Shown: positions 19,895-30,105 of the stretch, piece by piece
How positions within the stretch are numbered: the stretch's first letter is position 1
Layout: every line of letters starts with the position of its first letter
NCBI GenBank assembly: GCA_023807065.1
Contig: JAJJLU010003619.1
Location: 1 to 45,080 of the forward strand
Source of the DNA: Isotricha intestinalis
Taxonomy: Eukaryota; Ciliophora; Litostomatea; Vestibuliferida; Isotrichidae
DNA: 45,080 bases
Reading direction: 5' to 3'
Notes under the pieces: generated by a model
Database searches by the model: none
What the model saw: the letters and a program-made list of their open reading frames with translations, nothing else
Told to the model about the DNA's origin: nothing
Made by a program: the position numbers and the translations under genes

Positions 19895-20447
19895 ACTTAT
19901 TTAAATTATTATTACAAAAATACAAAATGTTAATTAATTTCTAGTAAAATGACACTTAATATTATAATTTATAAAATAACTTTTATTTAATTTATATGTT
20001 TTAACATAAAAGAATTCATTACTCCGGATATCTTAATTCTTAATAATGTATCCATAATATTTTCTCTCTAAAGTTAATAATTCCATTTAATAATTTTAAG
20101 TTCATAGTTCATAATATATATGTCTAATAATATTTTTTTCAATAAAGAAAAATCATAAGTTTAAGTAAGTCAAAAGTATTTTATAAAAATATTTATTTCT
20201 AATTGCATCTTAAAATCTTTAATTAATTTTTTATATTTTTAACGAGTTAAATAATGTAAATTAAGTTATTCTATGGCTTCAACAATTTTATAATAATGAT
20301 GATATAAAGATATTATAGATATTTATTAGAAAAATAAGAACTTAAATTTCTAAAATCATTTCCAATTATTCATTATTATATTCCACGAATAAATAATATA
20401 AAAAAATTATTCATCATAAATCAAAAAATCAATAAACAATAAAAAAA
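19895..20447. other. Intergenic region, no feature recognised
   Basis: 553 bases between two plus-strand genes. No open frame over 60 codons, no tRNA or other RNA gene recognised. One minus-strand frame looks protein-like if stops are ignored, but G+C is evenly spread over codon positions, so it was rejected as coding. The last 50 bases form the A-rich leader of the next gene. Confidence 0.5.
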
Positions 20448-21308
20448 ATGGATATGAATTCATTAGGAATATCAAATGTTGGAGAAGTATTACGTGGAAA
20501 TACAACAATATCAGATAAAATAAAAAATGATTCAAATTTCAATGAACCAATTTGTCCTCCTCAAATGACAGGTTCTTTAACAAACTATAATAATACCAGA
20601 AAATCAAACAATAATAATAATGGTATAGAACAAAAAGAAGAAAATATAAGAATAAACCACTTATATATAAAAGATGAAATATATATTCATTCATTAGATG
20701 AATATAGATATAAATATTGTGAATATGGAGATTATGATTTAATGAAAGGAAATCAATATTTAACTTTAGAAGAAAAAAAAAAAGCATACAATGGAGAAGA
20801 AGATAAAATTTATTGTGGGAGATTTCCACATTTAAGTTATTGTGGATGTAAATTTCCTTGTTCAATAATATTAGATAAAATACATCCTATTGAAATAATA
20901 GATAATATTTATTGTGGTCCTATTGAAAGTGCTTATAAAACTAAAGAATTACTTCATTTAAAAATTAATTATATTTTAAATGTTTCTTGTATTACTTATA
21001 GAAAAAGAATTAAATATTTTAAATATTATGATATTTATATTAATGATAATAATACTGAAAATGCTATTAAATTTTTTAAAATTACAAATAGATTTATTGA
21101 GGAAGCTGTTAATAATGGAAAAATTTTAATTCATAGTGAAAATGGGCAAAGTAGATGTTTTGTTTTTATATTGGCTTATTTAATAGGAAGAAAAAATTTT
21201 AAATTTGCTGATGCTTATGAAAAAATTAAAGAAAAATTCAGATTTGCAGAACCTAACGATAATTTCTTAACTCAATTAAAACATTATGATTTAGAAGTTA
21301 ATGTTTAA
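20448..21308 (+). CDS. Dual-specificity-phosphatase-fold pseudophosphatase (STYX-like)
   Basis: 286 residues. The C-terminal half (about 145-286) is a DUSP domain: IIDNIYCGPIESAYKTKEL (start strand), INYILNVSC, the family's D-x-x loop region YDIYINDNN, and the P-loop ILIHSENGQSRC followed by the helix AYLIGRKNFKFADAYEKIKEKF. Active DUSPs carry H-C-x-x-G-x-S-R; here the nucleophilic Cys is Ser230 (codon AGT), while His229, Gly233 and Arg236 remain. That predicts phosphotyrosine/phosphothreonine binding without hydrolysis, as in STYX or MK-STYX. The N-terminal 140 residues hold an Asn-rich stretch and a Cys-containing patch (YCGRFPHLSYCGCKFPC) possibly binding metal. Start chosen at MDMNS after an A-rich leader. 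Confidence 0.85.
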   Translation: MDMNSLGISNVGEVLRGNTTISDKIKNDSNFNEPICPPQMTGSLTNYNNTRKSNNNNNGIEQKEENIRINHLYIKDEIYIHSLDEYRYKYCEYGDYDLMKGNQYLTLEEKKKAYNGEEDKIYCGRFPHLSYCGCKFPCSIILDKIHPIEIIDNIYCGPIESAYKTKELLHLKINYILNVSCITYRKRIKYFKYYDIYINDNNTENAIKFFKITNRFIEEAVNNGKILIHSENGQSRCFVFILAYLIGRKNFKFADAYEKIKEKFRFAEPNDNFLTQLKHYDLEVNV

Positions 21309-21524
21309 ATAATTTTAATTTAAAAGAACATTTGTTTAAATACTTTTTTTAATAAATAATATTTTTTGAAAGATAAATTTTATTTTTTGTCATTATTCTA
21401 AAAACACGTTATTAATTTATAATAAACTTTTTATTCATAAGACTAAAAAATTAATTAAAAAAATGTCATTTCATTTATAAAAAATATATGATAAAAATTG
21501 AGTAAAATAAATATAAATTAAAAT

Positions 21525-22340
21525 ATGGATTCATCAAATACGAATTTTTCAGTTGGAGAAATAGTTTGGGGAAAGATAAAAGGATATCCTTGGTGGCCTG
21601 CGATGATAACAGAAACAAGAGATGATAACCGAGAAAAAAAATATATATGTAATTTCATAGGAGATAATAGTCATGCTTCTTTAATAAAAAGAGATTTAGC
21701 AAAATTTGAAGAATTGAAAAATTATTCAAGTACAAAAAAAAAAGATTTACTATTTGCTATTCAAGAAGCTAAACATTTATATAATATACAAAAAAATAAT
21801 AATAATAGATATAATAATAATAACAATAATAATAATAGTAATATTAATAGTAATAATAATAATAAAAAAAAGGAAAAAGATTCTGAAAGCTCTAATAATA
21901 ATTTAAGTGATGATGATGAAAGTATTAATTCACAATTAATTAAAAAGAAAAGAAAAAGATTTAATAATAATATTTCTATTAAAAAAAATAATTCAAAATT
22001 AAATAATCCTTTAATCCCAATTTATAAAGGAAAAGATAAAGAAAATTCTGAAGCTATTAATAAAATTATTATATACTTACTTTATATTACTAAAAATATT
22101 CAAAATAAAAATTTTTCTATTTTAGAAGAAGAAAAAAATATTCTGTTTAAGGTTTTGGAATTTTTAAAAGATTATAAAATGAATGAACCAATTAATTTTT
22201 TGAAAAAAACAAATATTGGAAAATTAATTAAATATATTAATATTAATGTTCCTGAAGGAGAATTTAAAGATTTTTCAAATGCAGTTTATAAAAATTTAGA
22301 AGAACAAGTTGTTGCCCAATTATTTCAAAAAAATAAATAA
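21525..22340 (+). CDS. PWWP-domain chromatin protein (HDGF/LEDGF-like)
   Basis: 271 residues. The PWWP domain is at 8 to about 90: FSVGEIVWGKIKGYPWWPAM with an exact P-W-W-P at 22-25, then YICNFIGDNSHASL, typical of readers of H3K36 methylation and nucleosomal DNA. An Asn-rich linker with basic patches (KKKRKRF, a likely nuclear localisation signal) leads to a C-terminal helical bundle at about 175-270. That bundle has the pattern INFLKKTNIGKLIKYI, like TFIIS N-terminal/LEDGF integrase-binding-domain folds, which dock transcription elongation factors. Together this looks like a small HDGF/LEDGF-type adaptor. The channel gene starts 80 bases further on, same strand. PWWP is certain; the C-terminal domain is inferred from pattern. 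Confidence 0.88.
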   Translation: MDSSNTNFSVGEIVWGKIKGYPWWPAMITETRDDNREKKYICNFIGDNSHASLIKRDLAKFEELKNYSSTKKKDLLFAIQEAKHLYNIQKNNNNRYNNNNNNNNSNINSNNNNKKKEKDSESSNNNLSDDDESINSQLIKKKRKRFNNNISIKKNNSKLNNPLIPIYKGKDKENSEAINKIIIYLLYITKNIQNKNFSILEEEKNILFKVLEFLKDYKMNEPINFLKKTNIGKLIKYININVPEGEFKDFSNAVYKNLEEQVVAQLFQKNK

Positions 22341-22420
22341 AAATAGAAAAATAAATAAATATTAAAATACAAATTTAAAATTTTAAATATCATTAATTTT
22401 AAATATAATAAATAATTCAT

Positions 22421-25400
22421 ATGAAAGATGAAATAAATCAAGATTTATTATTTCAAATAAAAACAGATGAATTTTCAGATTCAAGTTCAAAAAAATCTCA
22501 CATAAATAAAGAAAGTGAAAATTTAGATTTAAAATTAACAAATCATACAACAAATAATGAGCAAAAAGAAAATACTAATTTTTTATTCAGAGTTAATTCA
22601 AATTTATCAGAACAACATTTTGACAATGTATCTCTTTTTATATTTAAATCAGATAATCCATTTAGATTAAAACTTCAATATATAGTATCATTAAAATTAT
22701 TCTCAGCGGCAATCATAGTTTTAATAATATTAAATTCAGTATTTTTAATTTTTGAAACAATTCCTAAATTAGAAAGATTAGGAAAAATTTCAGATTATAT
22801 ATTTACAATCTTATTTACAATAGAATTTTTAATGAAAATAATAGTTTATGGTTTTGTTTTAGATGATAATTCTTATTTAAGAGACCCTTGGAATTGGTTA
22901 GATTTTATAGTTATTATTACTGGATTAATGAGTTTTTTTCCTTCAATAAATGCAAATTTATTTTCTTTAAGAACCTTCCGTTTACTTCGTCCTTTAAAAT
23001 CAATAAATAAATTACCTAATATGAAAATATTTATTATCACATTAATTAATTCTTTAGGTGATTTAGGTAATATTTTCTTCTTAACTATATTTATTTTTAT
23101 CATTTTTGGAGTCACTGGATTAAGTATTTGGAGTGAAAGACAACATTATAGATGTAGAATTTCTACTGAAATAATAAATGGAACTTTACCTTTAAATTTA
23201 ACTTTTAAAGGAAGTTTATGTGGAGGAAAAAATAATTGTGGGAATAATAAACATTTATGTATTGATTCAATGAAATATTATTTAGACAAGAAAATAACTA
23301 ATAAAAGTTTAATTGATGCAGAAAATAATTATTATTCTGTTAATTATGGAGTTAATAGTTACAATAATATTATTTCTTCTGTTTTTACTAATATATATAC
23401 TTATACTGGAGAAGGATGGGCTAATGTTATGTTACAATTTATGGATGGATATCAATATTATCTTTCTTTTTTATATTTTTTTTTTTCTCTTATTATTAAT
23501 TATTTTTTTATGCTTAATTTAACAATAGCAATGTTACTTTATAATTTTGAAAAAACTAGAAATTTTAATATTCAAAGAGATAATTATTTAAATAGAATTC
23601 TTAATGAAAATAATGGTGAACAAAATAAAAGTGAAAAAAAAATTATTGGAAAACAAATTATTAATAGTTTAAATGCTCATAATAATACTATTGAAGTTAC
23701 TAAGAGATTATATAGATTAAAATATATTCCTTTAAGAATGCGAAAAGTAGAAAAAAAAAAAAGAAGAAGATTTAAAAAATGTAAATTTCCAAAATTATTT
23801 CAACAATTTCCAATAAAAACTATTTATCATAGGAAATATAAAATAGCATTTGTATGTTATTTTATATATCATCAACCAATAACACAAATGTTTTTTTATA
23901 TATGTATTTTATTATATGCAATAATATTAACATTAGATAGAGTAAATATACCAAAAAAAGAAAGTAGATTCATAGATTTAACAAATTTTATTTTAGTATT
24001 AATTTTTTCATTAGAAAATTTACTTCATATTATTGGAGCAGGAATAAAAGAATTTTCAAAATCATATTTTAATGTATTCGATTGTGTTATAGTATATATA
24101 AGTTTAATTAATAGTATTACTAAAGAAGTAAGAAATAAAGATGTTTCAGAAAATGTTACTACAATATTGAGAATGTTTCGTATTTTAAGAATGTTTAAAT
24201 TATTTGAAAAAAGACAATTTTTTAGAGTAATTTTAGAAAGTATTAGAATAAGTGTTTTTAGAATGGTTGATTATATTTTAGTCTTTTTGATTTTTCTATA
24301 TATGTTTACTTTACTTGGTTATTCTTTATTTCATTTAGGTTTAAAAGATAATGCTTATAATTATAGAACTTTTATTTCTAGTTTGATTTCTACTTTTAGA
24401 ATTATTATTGGTGATAGATGGCAAATTATTTTTTATAGTTGTTTCAATGAAAAAAATATTTCTAATTTTGCTATATATATTTATTTTATTTCTATTATGT
24501 TTTTTGGTCATATTGTTTTAAATAATATTTTCTTAGCTTATTTAGTTGAAAATTTCATTAAAACAAAAAGAATTTTAGAAAAGAATGTTAATGTGAAAAA
24601 TTTTATGTTAAATTTATGTTATCAAGTTTCAGATTTTCATTATTTCCAAATAAAAGAAATAACAAATAATAAAAAGAAAAAAAAAGAAATAGATTCATCA
24701 ATAAAAAGTTTAGATAAAGTACTACAAAAAATGAATAATAAGAAATTATTATTAGAAGAAGAATTCAAATTTATTGTCAGAATAAAAATTGATTTTACTC
24801 AATTTAAAGCTTTTATCGTTCATAATGAAGAAAATGTGGAAGATAAAGAAGAAGAAATGGATAATAAATCAAATAATCAATTAAATGATTTTTTTAACAC
24901 TGAATATAAATTAGAGCAAAATACAAATATTAAAGTTAAAGTTTTTGAAAATAATACTTTAAAAGCAAAAAATCCAATTTTAGATAAAATTGATATTTTA
25001 GAGCAATTTTTAGATAATGTTCCTTTTTACAAATTTAAAATTAAATATTGGCAACCATATAAAAGTAATGAAAAATTAATAGATCAATCAACACTTTTAT
25101 TTCAAAAGAGTTTAGAAGAACAAACAACAATAAAACCAAGATCAGCAAGTAAAAGTATGAAAAATGTAAAGAAAAGAGGGAAAAAAAGATTTTCCCTTTT
25201 TGTAAATACTCCAAAAAGTAATAGAAATTTAAATAATAAATTGGAGCTTAATTCTAAAATAAATAATAATAATAGTAATAATAATATTAATGCAAATTTA
25301 ATAAATTCAAATCCAGTGAAAAAAGATTATAACAATCCAGATAATTTTGAAATAAATGATGAAGAATTATTAAAAAGAATAACAGACTCATATTCTTCAA

Positions 25401-28400
25401 ATGAAAATAATACATCATCAAATGAAGAAGATTATATTTCATCAGATAATGAAACAGATAATAAAATAAGTGATAATATTTCCAATATAAAATCAAGTGA
25501 AAATTCAAATAAAAATAACGAAAATAATGATATTAAAAAAATAGGAACTTCAGCTCCATTAAAAAGAAGACCTTCTTTAGTTTTTAATGAAAAAGAAAAA
25601 AATATGTTACAATTAGAGGCTTTAAAAAATTTATCTTCTCAAGAACATAAATTACCTACTCAAAGTAATTCTTCTAATAATGAAAATGAAAGTGAAAACT
25701 CTTCTCGCATTATTACTCCTAAAAAAAAAAATTTAAAAATTAATATGTCTTATAAAATATGGTTTTATATGAAAAATAGTTCTCTATTTATTTTTCATAA
25801 AGATTTAACTATTAGAAAATTAATAAAAAAATTAGTATATCATCGATTTTTTAATTTTGTTATTTTATTATTAATTATTTTAAACTGTATAGAAATGTGT
25901 TTAGATAATAATTGGATTGATCCAGATTCAAAAAAAAAAAGTGCAATAAATATCATAAATAAATTTTTTAATATTACTTTTTTAATAGAATGTCTATTAA
26001 AAATAATAGCAAATGATTTTATATGGAAAGATCCAGAAGATTTAAATTCGATGAATAATATAAAAAAAATAATAGCAGAATATGAAAATTTAGATAAAGA
26101 AAATAATTTTGAAAATTCATCAGATTCAGAAGAAAATAAAGAGAATAAAGTGAATAAAGAAAAAACTATAATTTCTCTTCATCCAATAAATGATCCTTTA
26201 GAAAAGAGAAAATTAAAAGAAAAAGCAAAAAAAATATTATTAAATCATCCAGCATATTTAAGAGATTCTTCGAATGTGATAGATTTTATTTGTGTTTGTT
26301 TTGGAACAGCAGATTTGTTTGTAAGTAGAGATTTATCATATTTTAAAACTTTAAGAGCTTTTCGAGCAATAAAACCAATAAGATTATTAGCTAAAAGTGA
26401 TAATTTAAATTTAATGATAAAATGTTTATTTAAATCTCTTCCTTCAATTGGTTCTGTTATGCTTGTTGCAGGATTAATAGTATTTTTATTTTGCTTGCTT
26501 GGAGTAAATTTATTTAAAAAAAAATTAGGTTATTTCTGTGATAATTTCAATTATTCGAATCAAAAAGATTGTGAAGAAAATGGTTTTATTTGGTTTAAAA
26601 ACCCTTTTAATTTTGATAATTTCTTATATTCTTTTTCTACAAATTTCCAAGTTATTATGTCTGAAAATTGGGGAGATTTAATGGTTATTTCTCAAAGTAA
26701 ATATAAATCAAGATGGATTTATTGGTATTATTTTGTTATTGTTATTTTAGGAAATATGATTATGTTAAATCTACTAGTTGGAGTCTTAATTGAACAATTT
26801 AAAAGTATTAAAGAAGAAGAAACTAATTATTTCCTTTTAACTGAAGGAGAAATCGAATGGATTCATGTTCAAAAAGTTATGTTAAAGCAAAAACCTTATA
26901 TATTTATTCCAGAAGAAAAATATGTTTCCCAATTTAAAGCTTTATGTATAAAAATTATTTCTTCTAAATGGTTTGATAATTATATTATTGTTTCTATAAT
27001 TTCTTCTTTTTTAATTTTAACTTTGCAATATGCATATGCTCCTAAAGGTTATAAAACATTTTTAGATACTTTAAATTATATTTTCACTACTCTTTTTAAC
27101 GTAGAAATATTTCTTAAAATTTATGTTCAGAAAAATGCATTTTTTTATTTAAATTGGAATATTTTTGATTTTGTGATATTATGCTTATGTGATATAATGG
27201 TAATTATAAAGATTGCAGTTGAAATAGGAGGAATATCAAAAATATTTTTAGTAGTAAGGTGTTTCAGAACATTAAAATTAATAAGAAAAATACCTTATTT
27301 ATCAAAAATAAAATCAATAATAGATTCCTTATCATATTTAGCATCTAGTCTATTTAGTGTAGCAATAATAATGTTTTTAATAATAATGATATATGCAAAT
27401 GTTGGAATGAGTTTTTTTGGTAATTTACCATATAGACAATTTATAAATGATAAATTAAATTTTAGAAATTTCATAACATCATCAATTCTTCTTTTTGAAA
27501 TAACAACAAAAGAAGAATGGAGTAATTTTATGTATGAATCAGCATATCATGATTGTAAAAATCCAAAATCACAAACATATAAAGAAGATTATTATTGTTA
27601 TTATTATAATATAACATGTTATCCAGAATCTCAAGTCACTTATAAATCAATGAAAGAAAATAATATGTTTTCATGTGGAAATAATTTAAGTTATTTTTAC
27701 TTTATTTCATTTATGATAATAGGTCCATTATTTATAATGAATTTATGCATCGTTATGGTTATTGAAGGATTTAATGAAGCTGTAAGTGATAATGAAGGTT
27801 TATTAACTGTTGATTACTTAGAACAATTTATTAAAGTTTGGAAAAAATATGATTACCAATGTACTAATTTAATTAAACCTTATGAATTTGTTTTAATGTT
27901 TAAAGAATTACAACCTCCTATTGGAATTAATTATGATAGATTAATTTGGAGAATTAATTATAATAGAGAAGATGAAAGATGTAATTTATTATCTCATAGA
28001 AATTTTATTAATTTAATTCATGAAAAAAATTTAGAAGCCAATGATTTTGAACATTTATGTAATGAAACAAAAAATGCTTATGAATTTAAAGAATATTATA
28101 TAAGTAAAGATTTAAAATTTGACACTAATGATAGTGAAGTAATGATTTTAACAAATAAATTATTAATTAATCCAAGTGAATTAAATGAAAATAATAAATT
28201 GAATGAAAAATATGAAAAAAAAATAAAAATATTAACAAATGTAAATAATAAAGATAATATATTTAATGACAGTAATTCTGAAGATAGTAAAGTCAATGAA
28301 TTAGGAAATAAAGTAAAAGAAAAATTTAAAGATTTATATGTTCATTATATTGAAGCTTGTTTAGTGTTAAGTAGATTTGCAGTAAGTACAATGTGTAATT

Positions 28401-28930
28401 GTACTTTTGAATCTTTAAGATATAATTTAGTTAATTCATATACTAAAAAATTATGGATAAATGAATTTGGAAATGATAAACATTATGTTTCTAATTCTTA
28501 TTTAGATAATAAAAAAAATAATGAAGAAATTAAATTAAGTGAATATTTAGCTTCTAAAATATTATATATGAAATTATTGAAAAGAAAAATTATTGATATT
28601 AGAAAAAAAATAATTGAAAAACAAGAAGGTGAAGAACAGAAAAATTTAATTAAAGAAATGGGAACTTTTAAAATTGAAAAAGAGAAATCAACAGCAACTA
28701 TTAAAAATTATTTTAACATAATTAATAAAATGAAAGAAAATAAAAAACTTGGTGTTATAGGAAAACAAATTCATTTTGGAAGATTTAATCAAAATCCTGT
28801 TAACCCAAGTGAAAAACATTCTTTAGTTTCAAGAGGTAAAAGGATAAGTTTTTTTGCTCAAGACACAAAAAAAATTAAAGATTTACATAATTCTAATTTT
28901 TATAAGAATGATGATTTGAAAAATAATTGA
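22421..28930 (+). CDS. Four-domain voltage-gated calcium-type channel
   Basis: 2169 residues with four six-TM repeats (about 80-375, 465-740, 1140-1470, 1515-1790), as in Cav/Nav/Cch1 alpha-1 subunits. S4 voltage sensors: RTFRLLRPLK (from 184), RMFRILRMFK (from 584), RAFRAIKPIR (from 1312), RCFRTLKLIRK (from 1613). Pore loops put, two residues before the conserved Trp, Glu331 (GEGW), Asp665 (GDRW), Glu1415 (SENW) and Glu1698 (EEW): an E/D/E/E ring, expected to favour Ca2+. The II-III linker is long, Asn/Ser-rich and basic. The C-terminus (about 1790-2169) is soluble with helices. In ciliates such channels gate ciliary Ca2+ entry; that role is inferred here. No introns or in-frame stops over 6.5 kb, ending in TGA. 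Confidence 0.95.
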   Translation: MKDEINQDLLFQIKTDEFSDSSSKKSHINKESENLDLKLTNHTTNNEQKENTNFLFRVNSNLSEQHFDNVSLFIFKSDNPFRLKLQYIVSLKLFSAAIIVLIILNSVFLIFETIPKLERLGKISDYIFTILFTIEFLMKIIVYGFVLDDNSYLRDPWNWLDFIVIITGLMSFFPSINANLFSLRTFRLLRPLKSINKLPNMKIFIITLINSLGDLGNIFFLTIFIFIIFGVTGLSIWSERQHYRCRISTEIINGTLPLNLTFKGSLCGGKNNCGNNKHLCIDSMKYYLDKKITNKSLIDAENNYYSVNYGVNSYNNIISSVFTNIYTYTGEGWANVMLQFMDGYQYYLSFLYFFFSLIINYFFMLNLTIAMLLYNFEKTRNFNIQRDNYLNRILNENNGEQNKSEKKIIGKQIINSLNAHNNTIEVTKRLYRLKYIPLRMRKVEKKKRRRFKKCKFPKLFQQFPIKTIYHRKYKIAFVCYFIYHQPITQMFFYICILLYAIILTLDRVNIPKKESRFIDLTNFILVLIFSLENLLHIIGAGIKEFSKSYFNVFDCVIVYISLINSITKEVRNKDVSENVTTILRMFRILRMFKLFEKRQFFRVILESIRISVFRMVDYILVFLIFLYMFTLLGYSLFHLGLKDNAYNYRTFISSLISTFRIIIGDRWQIIFYSCFNEKNISNFAIYIYFISIMFFGHIVLNNIFLAYLVENFIKTKRILEKNVNVKNFMLNLCYQVSDFHYFQIKEITNNKKKKKEIDSSIKSLDKVLQKMNNKKLLLEEEFKFIVRIKIDFTQFKAFIVHNEENVEDKEEEMDNKSNNQLNDFFNTEYKLEQNTNIKVKVFENNTLKAKNPILDKIDILEQFLDNVPFYKFKIKYWQPYKSNEKLIDQSTLLFQKSLEEQTTIKPRSASKSMKNVKKRGKKRFSLFVNTPKSNRNLNNKLELNSKINNNNSNNNINANLINSNPVKKDYNNPDNFEINDEELLKRITDSYSSNENNTSSNEEDYISSDNETDNKISDNISNIKSSENSNKNNENNDIKKIGTSAPLKRRPSLVFNEKEKNMLQLEALKNLSSQEHKLPTQSNSSNNENESENSSRIITPKKKNLKINMSYKIWFYMKNSSLFIFHKDLTIRKLIKKLVYHRFFNFVILLLIILNCIEMCLDNNWIDPDSKKKSAINIINKFFNITFLIECLLKIIANDFIWKDPEDLNSMNNIKKIIAEYENLDKENNFENSSDSEENKENKVNKEKTIISLHPINDPLEKRKLKEKAKKILLNHPAYLRDSSNVIDFICVCFGTADLFVSRDLSYFKTLRAFRAIKPIRLLAKSDNLNLMIKCLFKSLPSIGSVMLVAGLIVFLFCLLGVNLFKKKLGYFCDNFNYSNQKDCEENGFIWFKNPFNFDNFLYSFSTNFQVIMSENWGDLMVISQSKYKSRWIYWYYFVIVILGNMIMLNLLVGVLIEQFKSIKEEETNYFLLTEGEIEWIHVQKVMLKQKPYIFIPEEKYVSQFKALCIKIISSKWFDNYIIVSIISSFLILTLQYAYAPKGYKTFLDTLNYIFTTLFNVEIFLKIYVQKNAFFYLNWNIFDFVILCLCDIMVIIKIAVEIGGISKIFLVVRCFRTLKLIRKIPYLSKIKSIIDSLSYLASSLFSVAIIMFLIIMIYANVGMSFFGNLPYRQFINDKLNFRNFITSSILLFEITTKEEWSNFMYESAYHDCKNPKSQTYKEDYYCYYYNITCYPESQVTYKSMKENNMFSCGNNLSYFYFISFMIIGPLFIMNLCIVMVIEGFNEAVSDNEGLLTVDYLEQFIKVWKKYDYQCTNLIKPYEFVLMFKELQPPIGINYDRLIWRINYNREDERCNLLSHRNFINLIHEKNLEANDFEHLCNETKNAYEFKEYYISKDLKFDTNDSEVMILTNKLLINPSELNENNKLNEKYEKKIKILTNVNNKDNIFNDSNSEDSKVNELGNKVKEKFKDLYVHYIEACLVLSRFAVSTMCNCTFESLRYNLVNSYTKKLWINEFGNDKHYVSNSYLDNKKNNEEIKLSEYLASKILYMKLLKRKIIDIRKKIIEKQEGEEQKNLIKEMGTFKIEKEKSTATIKNYFNIINKMKENKKLGVIGKQIHFGRFNQNPVNPSEKHSLVSRGKRISFFAQDTKKIKDLHNSNFYKNDDLKNN

Positions 28931-29074
28931 TATAATTACTTAATTATTTTAATATTTTTTTATTTTACATATAATAATAATTAATATAAAAATAATAAAA
29001 TGAATATTGACCAAATTAATATTTATTCAAAAATAAAAAAAATATTTATAAATAAAGATAAAAACTGAGAAAAA

Positions 29075-29962
29075 ATGGAACAAATAACTCAAAATCCTTT
29101 ATTAAATGAATTCCTTCAAAAATACGATAAAAGAGATTGGAATGATGTTATATTAAAATTATGTTTAATATCATTAGGATATTTAAATTCTACAAATCCA
29201 AAACCAGTATATTCATTTGATGAACTAGATGATGTATTATTAAATTTCCAAAATGAAAATAATCCTAATCAATATTCTCAAAATAATCCTAATCAATATT
29301 CTCAAAATAATCCTAATCAATATTCTCAAAATAATATGAATAATTCAGATATAAAAATATCAACTCAAATGATGAATAATCCTAAATTTTCAAATTTTAC
29401 TTATGAAAATAAACAAAATAATAAACAACCTTACGATATATCTTTCCAAAAAGATAATCAAAATCCTTTATCAAATTCAAATTATTCAAACATTAATCAA
29501 AGAGGAGTCAGTAATTTAGATAATTCAATACCAAGTAATCCAAATATAAGAAATCCATTTGAAAATAATATGAATATGACAAATAATATGAATATGACAA
29601 ATAAAAATATTCCAGAATATAAAAATAAATATGATAACAATCCTAAATTTCAATCAATAGATTCTCTAAGTTTAAGTAATAAATATACTTATCAAAATTG
29701 TGTTCCAGATCCATGTTGTTATAATCCTTATTGTGATCCTTGTAATCCTTGTTATGATCCTTGTTGTTGTATTTGTAAACCTATTTGTTGTCCAATTCAA
29801 TCATCTAATAATATTGGTAGTTTTAATAATAATAATTTAAGGGGGAATAATTATTCTTCTCCTTTGAGAAATAATTATCAAAGTAATAATTTTAATTTAT
29901 CTAGTTCTGGTTTAGGAAATAGTAATTATTCTATTAGGAAACCTTGCCCTGATTGCAAATAA
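29075..29962 (+). CDS. Asn/Cys-rich protein with a structured N-terminus
   Basis: 295 residues. The first 55 residues (LNEFLQKYDKRDWNDVILKL region) are helical and well packed; the rest is Asn/Ser/Gln-rich and disordered. It includes three identical copies of an 8-residue unit NNPNQYSQ and two NNMNMT units. A dense cysteine patch at about 209-240 (for example CNPCYDPCCCICKPICC) carries roughly 14 Cys in 30 residues, interrupted by Pro and Asp, like palmitoylated or metal-binding Cys-rich modules. The last residues repeat a C-x-x-C (CPDC). I do not recognise a family. It could be a membrane-associated scaffold. It lies 144 bases after the channel gene and faces the sorting nexin tail-to-tail. 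Confidence 0.7.
   Translation: MEQITQNPLLNEFLQKYDKRDWNDVILKLCLISLGYLNSTNPKPVYSFDELDDVLLNFQNENNPNQYSQNNPNQYSQNNPNQYSQNNMNNSDIKISTQMMNNPKFSNFTYENKQNNKQPYDISFQKDNQNPLSNSNYSNINQRGVSNLDNSIPSNPNIRNPFENNMNMTNNMNMTNKNIPEYKNKYDNNPKFQSIDSLSLSNKYTYQNCVPDPCCYNPYCDPCNPCYDPCCCICKPICCPIQSSNNIGSFNNNNLRGNNYSSPLRNNYQSNNFNLSSSGLGNSNYSIRKPCPDCK
29258..29329 (+). repeat. Three perfect 24-bp tandem repeats
   Basis: Three identical head-to-tail 24-base units inside the Asn/Cys-rich gene, in frame and encoding NNPNQYSQ each time. Perfect identity at synonymous positions points to recent expansion. Confidence 0.9.
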
Positions 29963-30105
29963 AATTTTTTATGAAATTTTAATTTTTTTTGATTTAAAAA
30001 ATATTAGTATTGTTAATTTTTATTTTTATTATTTTTTATGGGAAACTAGATTTTTAAAATTTAAATAACTATTAAAAATAATAAATATTTTATTTAAATA
30101 TTTTT

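Noticed and set aside
19985..20400. Minus-strand frame that looks protein-like if TAA/TAG are read as Gln and TGA as Trp
   Set aside because: Hand count of G+C by codon position is flat (19/22/22 in 128 codons) and stop density is near that expected for random A/T-rich DNA. A/T-rich noise easily resembles Asn/Lys/Ile/Tyr-rich protein.
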